A DNA stretch of 7,426 nt, from NCBI GenBank assembly GCA_030601485.1, contig JAUVTO010000086.1, forward strand, positions 1 through 7,426, written 5' to 3'. This document shows positions 1 through 5,069 of this stretch, piece after piece. The notes beneath the pieces were generated by a model that worked only from the letters and a program-made list of their open reading frames with translations, did no database searches and was not told the origin of the DNA. The position numbers and the translations under genes were made by a program. Each line of letters opens with the position of its first letter. Within the stretch, counting starts at the first letter, position 1. The stretch is from Desulfobacterales bacterium. GTDB lineage: Bacteria; Desulfobacterota; Desulfobacteria; Desulfobacterales; UBA11574.

Positions 1-1436
1 GCATTGCAGCCGGTTGTCGTCACCAGTACATTGTTTTTGATCAGTTCCCTGACCAAAGTCACATGGCCGTAATCATGCTTGACTTTGGGATTGTTGCAGC
101 CCACCACACCGGCGATTCCCTTGATATCTCCGGACTTGATCGCGTCTATCAACGGATCCAGGGTTCCGCCCAGAGCCTTGACGATGGCTTCGGCGCTAAA
201 CCCGACCATGCATTCGGTCTTGTCTTCCGGGATAAAAACCTTTTCCGGAATGCGAAGGCTATAATTTTCCACCGCCGCATGAACGATTTCCTTTGCAATG
301 TCAAATGCCTTTTCTTCACTGAATTCCATATGAGTGGCTCCCGGAAACTTGGCCTTGGGAGACGTGGAGATGAATTTCGTATGAAAGCATTCGCTCAGGG
401 GTCCAAGAGACGGCATGATACACTGAACGTCCACAATCATTGCCTCAACCGCCCCCGTGATAACGGCGAGCTCCTGCTGCAAAAAATTTCCCACAATGGG
501 GATGCCGTGTCTCATGATGATCTCGTTGCCGGTACAGCAGATGCCCGCGACATTTATACCCCTGGCGCCGACCTTTTCCGCCAGAGCTACAAGTTCCGGG
601 TCATTTGAAGCGGCCACAATCATTTCCGAAAGAACCGGTTCATGGCCGTGAACGATGATGTTGACATGGTCTTGCTTTAAAACACCCAGGTTGGACTGGG
701 AGCGTACCGGCATGGGCGTGCCGAAGAGCACGTCCGACAATTCTGTTGCAATGGCAGATCCTCCCCATCCGTCCGCAATGGAGGCCTTGAGTCCCTGAAG
801 GATCAAATTGACCGGATCGTTGTCCACGCCGACGTGGGTTCGATGCATAATTTCCACGATTTCACGGTCTATACCCCTCGGGTCTATTCCCAGGCTTTTC
901 CACAACGCCACCCGTTTTTCAGGCGCACGGCGGGTAAACTGCACAAATCCTTCCTGCTTGCCGAATTCCCCGTAAACCGCCCGGGCCAGGTCCAGGGCGA
1001 TTTGCTCCTTTGAACGGCCTTCTGTTTCTATGCTGTATTCACCGGCAAGTGCTTTCAGCTTTTCCTCATCCTTGATCTCGTATCCCCCGCCTTTACCTTC
1101 AGCAGTCAACAAAAGGGTGTGGGCAAGGTCACGGCCATGGTCGGAATGGGCAGCGGCCCCTCCGGCAATCATGCGTATCAGGTTTCGCGCCACGATAATA
1201 TCTGCTGTGGCACCGCAGACACCTTTCTTTGGGCCCTGGTCATCAAAAGGGCTGATCCGGCAGGGACCCATGTTGCAGTTGCGGCAGCAGACGCCCAGCT
1301 CACCGAACCCGCACTCCGGAAGCATTGCCTCATATCTGTCCCATACTGTCTCCAGATTTAACTGCTCCGCGCGTTCCAGCATTTTGTGAACACTGGGATC
1401 TATACTTTTTTCCAAAATCTTCTCTGTATAGGCCAT
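1..1436 (-). CDS. cooS: Anaerobic Ni-Fe carbon monoxide dehydrogenase, catalytic subunit (3' end off the window)
   Basis: CooS interconverts CO + H2O and CO2 + 2 H+ + 2 e- at a Ni-Fe-S C-cluster and passes electrons through B and D [4Fe-4S] clusters, normally as a soluble cytoplasmic homodimer using ferredoxin. Seen here: C42 and C50 match the D-cluster cysteines; C51, C54, C59 and C74 match the B-cluster; H265 (in VHGHEP), C301 (GICCTGNE), C339 (VQCIMPS), C447 (GCNNPK) and C477 (TTTGCN) match the C-cluster ligands H261, C295, C333, C446 and C476 of Carboxydothermus CODH-II. The visible 478 residues end just after that last cysteine; a typical CooS is about 630-640 residues, so roughly 155 are missing, including the C526 equivalent. 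The ATG at 1436 is chosen because an AGGAGG lies 9 nt upstream and the N-terminus aligns well with CODH-II. The start of the long Acs/Cdh-type alpha subunits is not present, so this is a monofunctional-type CODH. Any downstream partners (cooC, ferredoxin) would be off the window. Identification is firm; physiological direction is not visible. Confidence 0.97.
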   Translation of the reverse strand, partial: MAYTEKILEKSIDPSVHKMLERAEQLNLETVWDRYEAMLPECGFGELGVCCRNCNMGPCRISPFDDQGPKKGVCGATADIIVARNLIRMIAGGAAAHSDHGRDLAHTLLLTAEGKGGGYEIKDEEKLKALAGEYSIETEGRSKEQIALDLARAVYGEFGKQEGFVQFTRRAPEKRVALWKSLGIDPRGIDREIVEIMHRTHVGVDNDPVNLILQGLKASIADGWGGSAIATELSDVLFGTPMPVRSQSNLGVLKQDHVNIIVHGHEPVLSEMIVAASNDPELVALAEKVGARGINVAGICCTGNEIIMRHGIPIVGNFLQQELAVITGAVEAMIVDVQCIMPSLGPLSECFHTKFISTSPKAKFPGATHMEFSEEKAFDIAKEIVHAAVENYSLRIPEKVFIPEDKTECMVGFSAEAIVKALGGTLDPLIDAIKSGDIKGIAGVVGCNNPKVKHDYGHVTLVRELIKNNVLVTTTGCN

Positions 1437-1445
1437 TATATGTTA

Positions 1446-1451
1446 CCTCCT
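1446..1451 (-). promoter_or_regulatory. Ribosome binding site of cooS
   Basis: On the minus strand this reads AGGAGG (followed by TAAC), a near-perfect Shine-Dalgarno sequence. It sits 9 nt before the ATG at 1436 and fixes the cooS start. Confidence 0.9.
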
Positions 1452-1527
1452 GTTTTGTTTGTAAAAAAGAAAGCTGATGAACCCATTTGTTTCAATTATT
1501 TGAAGTACGCTGAAGTCCCGTTATTCG

Positions 1528-1573
1528 GTATCAACTCATGCTTTTCACCGGCCGTTTCTGGCCAAATTGATAC
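1528..1573 (-). promoter_or_regulatory. Inverted repeat with inner hairpin at the start of the cooS leader
   Basis: GTATCAA (1528-1534) and TTGATAC (1567-1573) form a perfect 7-bp inverted repeat, and between them GGCC (1550-1553) and GGCC (1560-1563) can pair around a 6-nt loop. Read on the minus strand, the outer arm at 1567-1573 directly abuts the candidate -10 element (1574-1579), so the structure would begin at or very near the mRNA 5' end, about 130 nt before the cooS ATG. It could be an operator bound by a dimeric regulator or a 5' mRNA structure. The pairing is seen; the function is inference. I do not recognise a known riboswitch class. Confidence 0.45.
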
Positions 1574-1601
1574 ATTAATAAATCACAACACCGTGTGTCA
1601 A
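1574..1601 (-). promoter_or_regulatory. Candidate sigma-70-type promoter of cooS
   Basis: On the minus strand there is a perfect TTGACA -35 (1596-1601), then a 16-bp spacer and ATTAAT (1574-1579), which matches 4 of 6 positions of TATAAT. Transcription would start near 1567, giving a leader of about 130 nt before the ATG at 1436. The -35 is strong and the -10 is weak, which fits a promoter needing an activator, but no clear CooA, FNR or HcpR palindrome was found at it. Confidence 0.5.
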
Positions 1602-1652
1602 CGCCATATGCAAAATTCCCGGAGTTTCAGCACAATCCAAAAAGGATCCAAG

Positions 1653-1733
1653 AGCCTGGCTAACAGTAAAGAATCCTGGCCCAGCCTACGGCCCGGAGGG
1701 AGGACCAGGCTTTGGTTTGCCCCTGAAATGGGC
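1653..1733. repeat. GC-rich nested palindrome, possible structured RNA or REP-like element
   Basis: AGCCTGG (1653-1659) pairs perfectly with CCAGGCT (1705-1711). Inside, TCCT (1674-1677) plus CCC (1680-1682) pair with GGG-AGGA (1698-1704) with a 2-nt bulge, and GCC (1684-1686) pairs with GGC (1690-1692) around a TAC loop. A competing pairing exists, because CCTGG at 1675-1679 can also pair with CCAGG at 1705-1709. A second small hairpin follows: GCCC (1719-1722) with GGGC (1730-1733), then TGTTTTA. The block is GC-rich inside an AT-rich spacer. It could be a dispersed palindromic repeat or a folded RNA; sequence alone does not decide the strand. It lies upstream of both promoter candidates, so neither would transcribe it. 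Confidence 0.5.
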
Positions 1734-1755
1734 TGTTTTACTTAAAGCCGTACAA

Positions 1756-1792
1756 GTTAGAAGTGATAAGTGACCTAACGTGCCTAAAGTTA
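1756..1792 (+). promoter_or_regulatory. GTTAG/CTAAC repeated half-sites upstream of the -24/-12 promoter
   Basis: GTTAG (1756-1760) and CTAAC (1775-1779) form an inverted pair with a 14-nt gap, and a further GTTA lies at 1789-1792. They sit about 90-125 bp upstream of the -24 element, a usual distance for a sigma-54 enhancer-binding protein. The short sequence identity could easily arise by chance in AT-rich DNA, so this is only a candidate. Confidence 0.2.
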
Positions 1793-1879
1793 AGGATTCA
1801 TTCCAAAGCATTTTTTAAAAAGGCGAAAAATAATTTTAACTATCTGTAACTATTGACAGGTTGTTGCTTATAAGGTATT

Positions 1880-1894
1880 TGGCACAAAGTATGC
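1880..1894 (+). promoter_or_regulatory. Candidate sigma-54 (-24/-12) promoter for the hybrid kinase operon
   Basis: The sequence reads TGGCACA-N4-ATGC against the sigma-54 consensus TGGCACG-N4-TTGC. The GG (1881-1882) and GC (1893-1894) dinucleotides have exactly the required 12-nt register, and TGGCAC is perfect. Transcription would start near 1905, leaving a leader of about 190 nt that includes the palindromic repeat at 1915-2069. A TTGACA (1853-1858) with 17-bp spacing to TATTTG (1876-1881) overlaps it, but that -10 matches only 3 of 6 positions. If real, expression would need an AAA+ activator, which is not encoded in the window. Confidence 0.6.
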
Positions 1895-1914
1895 GGAATA
1901 GAGTAAAGTCACCT

Positions 1915-2069
1915 TTGACGGTCTCGTAAAAAGTCAGATTTTGATGGCAAAGTAAAAAGCTTCAAATTCAAGGCGCGCAAATTCCGAGGAATGAGACGTA
2001 CTTATAGTACGTCGCAGTGACGAGGAATGCAGCGCAACGCGGAAGTTGGACTTTTTATGAAGCCATCAA
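1915..2069. repeat. 155-bp imperfect palindromic repeat (MITE-like)
   Basis: The terminal 21 nt at 1915-1935 and 2049-2069 are inverted repeats with 17 of 21 positions matching, ending TTGA...TCAA and sharing TAAAAAGTC next to the interior. Near the centre, GACGTACT (1995-2002) and AGTACGTC (2006-2013) form a perfect 8-bp stem with a TAT loop. CGAGGAATG occurs twice in direct orientation (1985-1993 and 2021-2029). There is no ORF, and I see no clear target-site duplication. I associate elements with these ends and this central hairpin with dispersed intergenic repeats in Desulfobacterota genomes; that is from memory and not shown by this window, where only one copy occurs. It lies between the -24/-12 promoter and the kinase start, so the mRNA would carry it as a long hairpin ending 29 nt before the ATG. 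Confidence 0.75.
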
Positions 2070-2098
2070 CATTGTTGATTGATTGAAAGGCAATTATT

Positions 2099-5014
2099 AT
2101 GCAATTTTCAAGGCTTTTACCCAAAAGATTTAGTACCCGATTGATAGCTATTACAATCATTTCAGGTTTAATTCCTATAATAATCTTTGGTTACTTAATA
2201 AACATATTCGATAACCGATTTCTTACCCAAATCAATTATGCTGTTGACCAAGGACAAGAAGAGCAGTGGCAACGTAGTGAAGCCGTAATTAGAAAAATGG
2301 CAGAAGATTTTATTCGCCAGAAAGTACTGGATGTGGTTCTTCAGTTGGAATTATACTTAGAGGCCCACCCTGAGACGACCGTAGAAGACCTGCAAAATGA
2401 CTCAAAATTCAGAGATATTGCTGTTCAACCCGTGGGTAAAAAAGGATACACAGCAGTTCAGGATGTGGATACCGCTATTAATCGCTTTCACAAAAATTCC
2501 AAAATAGAAAATTTAGACTTACATTCGCTATCGGACAAACTGCCGGAGTTTTGGGCTATCATGGAAAACAGTTTGGATGGAAGATATTCACATGGATACT
2601 ACAAATGGAAAGATCCTAACGGAAAAATACGTGATAAATTTATGTACATAGCCCCGCTTAATAAAAAAACCGCAGACGGTGTTCGATTTGGCGTTGCGGC
2701 AACTATTTATATTGACGAATTTACACATCCTATTCTGGCGGCACAGGATGTTTCTCACAGCACATCCCGCTACTTGATGATCGCATTAAATGGTCTAATA
2801 CAATCATTCAAAACCGTGGGGTTTTTGTCTATGGGTTTGGGCATTGTGTTTATTATATTTTTGGCGACTTGGACAGGAATCTATTTTTCTCGTGCCATCA
2901 CCAACCTTCAAGCGGCGACTAAAGCAGTCAATCAAGGTAACTTTGACATACGGGTAAAACCAGTTATGTCCGGAGATGTGGGGCAATTAGTAGAAGATTT
3001 TAACCAGATGCTGGCCCAGTTGTCTATAACTACGGTGAAGAAGGAACAGCTAAAAGCAAGTCAAGAAGAATTGAAGACAGCCAATGCCCAGTTGCATCAG
3101 GAAATCATGGAACGTAAACAGGCCGAGGAGGCGTTGCGAGAAAGCGAAGAAAGATTTCGAGAGTTAGCCGAATTATTGCCGGAGTCCATCTTTGAAATAA
3201 ATGTAAGTGGTAATCTCACATTTGTGAATCGTAGTGCATTAGACCATTTTAAGTACACTCAACAGGACGTTGATCAAGGTTTAAATGGATTTGATATGTT
3301 CGTTCCGGAAGATCGCCAAAGAGCAATGGAACATGCTCAAAAGATATTGCAGGGAGAACAGATTGGTCTTGAAGAGTATACCGCATTAAGAAAAGACGGC
3401 AGCACTTTTCCCGTTATGTTGAATGCAGCCGCTATAATCCATGAAGATAAACCAATCGGTTTTAGAGGAATTGCCATTGATATTAGCGAAAGAGTACAGT
3501 CAGAAGAGACGCTGCGGGAGAGTGAATCTAAATTCCGCAGCCTTTTTAATTTATCTCCTCAAGCCATTGCTCTTACTAAATTAGAAACAGGCAAACTGGC
3601 TGATGTCAATAATATGTTTTGTGATCTGACCAAATACTCCCAAAAAGAGATCATTGGAAAAACAACAACACAAGTGGGGTTTTACTCTGATGGTGACAGG
3701 GCCAGATTTATAAAGGAGTTACAGACATCCGGAGAAGTCAATGGATTGGAAATGGATTTTAAGGCCAAAGACGGCGCCATTCTCAATGCACTTATGTTTG
3801 CCAGAGTCATTCGGATTTCAGGGGAATCTTTTATTCTAACCATCTTTCTTGACATGACGGAACAAAAACAGCTTCAAGCCCAACTCCAGCACGTCCAGAA
3901 GATGGAGTCCATCGGCACCCTGGCCGGAGGGATCGCCCATGATTTCAACAATATCCTTTTTTCCGTGTTTGGATATACTGAATTGGCGTTAGATGATACT
4001 GAAAGAGGAACCCCGTTACATGACAAATTGCAGCAAGTGCTTATCGCTGCGCATCGTGCTAAAGGCCTGGTCAAACAGATCCTCACATTCAGCAGACAGG
4101 CTGATCAGGAACTAAAACCATTAAAAGTTCAGCGGGTTGTCAGAGAGGCATTGAAACTCATCAGATCTTCTTTTCCGAGTACCATTGAAATCAACCAGAA
4201 TATCAGCAATACATGCGGTTTTGTTATGGCCGATGCCACACAGATTCATCAGGTCGCCATGAACCTTTTGACCAATGCCTATCACGCCATGGAGAATGAA
4301 GGCGGCAAACTGGATGTAAGCCTAAAAGAGGTTGATTTAGATGCGGAAGACTTGAAAGACCCGGCTATGATTCCCGGGCTATATGTTTGTTTGACAGTGG
4401 CGGATACCGGCGCAGGCATTGATGAGTCTGTAATTGATAAAATATTTGATCCCTATTTTACTACCAAGGAAAAAGAAAGAGGCACCGGGCTGGGCCTTGC
4501 CATGGTTCACGGCATAGTCAAAAGCTATGGAGGCAACATAAGGGTATACAGTGAGCCGGGCAAGGGAACCGCATTTCATGTTTACCTGCCGGCAATCCAA
4601 ACCCAGGCTGAAACAAAGGAAACCCGGGTCATATCACCTGTGGAAGGGGGCAAAGAACGAATCCTTTTGGTTGATGATGAAGAGCAGATTGTTCGAATGT
4701 CTCAACAGATGCTGGAACGATTAGGTTATCATGTCACCGCACGAACCAGCAGCATTGAAACACTGGAAGCGTTTCGAGCAGCTCCCGATAAGTTCGATCT
4801 TGTCATCACCGATACGACCATGCCGAATATGACAGGTGTTCACCTTGCCAAAAAACTTATTGAAATAAAATCTGATATTCCAGTTATAATTTGCACCGGT
4901 TTTTCCGAAAAGATCAGCGCAGACAAGGCAAAGGCCATGGGCATTCGTGGATATGTCATGAAGCCGGTGGTTAGAAGTGAACTTGCTAAAAAAATCAGAG
5001 AAGTGCTGGGATAA
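2099..5014 (+). CDS. Membrane hybrid sensor histidine kinase with Cache-like sensor, HAMP, two PAS domains and receiver
   Basis: This 971-residue protein senses an external signal, autophosphorylates and passes the phosphate to its own receiver. Domains: TM1 about 12-37; extracytoplasmic sensor about 38-238, carrying the Cache-like VGKKGYTAVQDVDT motif; TM2 about 239-264; HAMP about 265-309; coiled linker to about 350; PAS1 about 352-465; PAS2 about 478-590; HisKA with H614 in GIAHDFNN; HATPase_c with N726 (N box), D769 (DTGAGI) and G795 (GTGLGLAMVHGI); receiver from about 855 with D859/D860, phosphoacceptor D905 (ITDTTMP), T933 and K955. All catalytic residues are present. There is no output domain or Hpt domain, so the next relay partner is unknown. 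The ATG at 2099 has GAAAGG 8 nt upstream and begins a positively charged N-terminus before TM1. The first two thirds are AT-rich while the kinase core is clearly richer in GC. The next gene follows after 55 bp, suggesting an operon. The ligand cannot be read from sequence. Confidence 0.96.
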   Translation: MQFSRLLPKRFSTRLIAITIISGLIPIIIFGYLINIFDNRFLTQINYAVDQGQEEQWQRSEAVIRKMAEDFIRQKVLDVVLQLELYLEAHPETTVEDLQNDSKFRDIAVQPVGKKGYTAVQDVDTAINRFHKNSKIENLDLHSLSDKLPEFWAIMENSLDGRYSHGYYKWKDPNGKIRDKFMYIAPLNKKTADGVRFGVAATIYIDEFTHPILAAQDVSHSTSRYLMIALNGLIQSFKTVGFLSMGLGIVFIIFLATWTGIYFSRAITNLQAATKAVNQGNFDIRVKPVMSGDVGQLVEDFNQMLAQLSITTVKKEQLKASQEELKTANAQLHQEIMERKQAEEALRESEERFRELAELLPESIFEINVSGNLTFVNRSALDHFKYTQQDVDQGLNGFDMFVPEDRQRAMEHAQKILQGEQIGLEEYTALRKDGSTFPVMLNAAAIIHEDKPIGFRGIAIDISERVQSEETLRESESKFRSLFNLSPQAIALTKLETGKLADVNNMFCDLTKYSQKEIIGKTTTQVGFYSDGDRARFIKELQTSGEVNGLEMDFKAKDGAILNALMFARVIRISGESFILTIFLDMTEQKQLQAQLQHVQKMESIGTLAGGIAHDFNNILFSVFGYTELALDDTERGTPLHDKLQQVLIAAHRAKGLVKQILTFSRQADQELKPLKVQRVVREALKLIRSSFPSTIEINQNISNTCGFVMADATQIHQVAMNLLTNAYHAMENEGGKLDVSLKEVDLDAEDLKDPAMIPGLYVCLTVADTGAGIDESVIDKIFDPYFTTKEKERGTGLGLAMVHGIVKSYGGNIRVYSEPGKGTAFHVYLPAIQTQAETKETRVISPVEGGKERILLVDDEEQIVRMSQQMLERLGYHVTARTSSIETLEAFRAAPDKFDLVITDTTMPNMTGVHLAKKLIEIKSDIPVIICTGFSEKISADKAKAMGIRGYVMKPVVRSELAKKIREVLG

Positions 5015-5060
5015 GGACTCAATAATCGTTCAATTTGGGTCTTATTTTTCGACACATCCC

Positions 5061-5065
5061 GGAGG
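5061..5065 (+). promoter_or_regulatory. Ribosome binding site deciding the start of the DAC gene
   Basis: GGAGG lies 4 nt before the ATG at 5070. An in-frame ATG at 4977 would extend the protein by 31 residues, but those codons lie inside the receiver-coding end of the kinase gene and give a low-complexity, non-domain stretch. The RBS therefore favours 5070. The spacing is a little short, though GGCGG just downstream may contribute. Confidence 0.75.
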
Positions 5066-5069
5066 CGGA

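Larger units (their letters stand above)
1437..2098. other. Divergent intergenic region between cooS and the hybrid kinase gene
   Basis: This 662-bp stretch has no convincing protein gene on either strand. From left to right it holds the cooS RBS, an inverted repeat in the probable cooS leader, a minus-strand promoter candidate, a GC-rich nested palindrome (1653-1711) with a small adjacent hairpin (1719-1733), GTTAG/CTAAC half-sites (1756-1792), an AT-rich tract (about 1811-1850), a -24/-12 promoter (1880-1894) and a 155-bp palindromic repeat (1915-2069). It is far longer than the other gene gap in the window (55 bp), consistent with independent regulation of the two divergent genes. Confidence 0.85.

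Noticed and set aside
63..608. Plus-strand open frame of 181 codons opposite cooS
   Set aside because: It is antisense to a strongly conserved CODH sequence with all cluster ligands and has no recognisable domain or RBS; it is a shadow of cooS codon use.
1567..1605. CooA, FNR or HcpR site in the cooS promoter
   Set aside because: TGTCA and TTGAT half-sites occur, but no correctly spaced partner half-site is present, so no palindrome of these families can be claimed.
1653..1733. Cyclic di-GMP-I (GEMM) riboswitch on the minus strand
   Set aside because: GGGCAAACC and AAAGCC-like strings appear, but the P1 hairpin with its tetraloop that should separate them is absent, and the element lies upstream of the cooS -35 rather than in its leader.
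1719..1740. Rho-independent terminator on the plus strand
   Set aside because: The stem is only 4 bp and the following tract (TGTTTTA) is short; no plus-strand gene lies upstream to be terminated.
1386..1745. Plus-strand open frame of 119 codons across the cooS start and the intergenic palindrome
   Set aside because: It overlaps the cooS start and RBS and runs through promoter and palindrome sequence; the translation has no domain-like character.
4977..5069. Earlier ATG start for the DAC protein
   Set aside because: It would lie within the kinase receiver coding end and lacks a good RBS; GGAGG just upstream of 5070 supports the shorter protein.
5015..5069. Promoter or terminator between the kinase and DAC genes
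   Set aside because: No stem-loop with a T tract and no convincing -35/-10 pair fits in these 55 bp.
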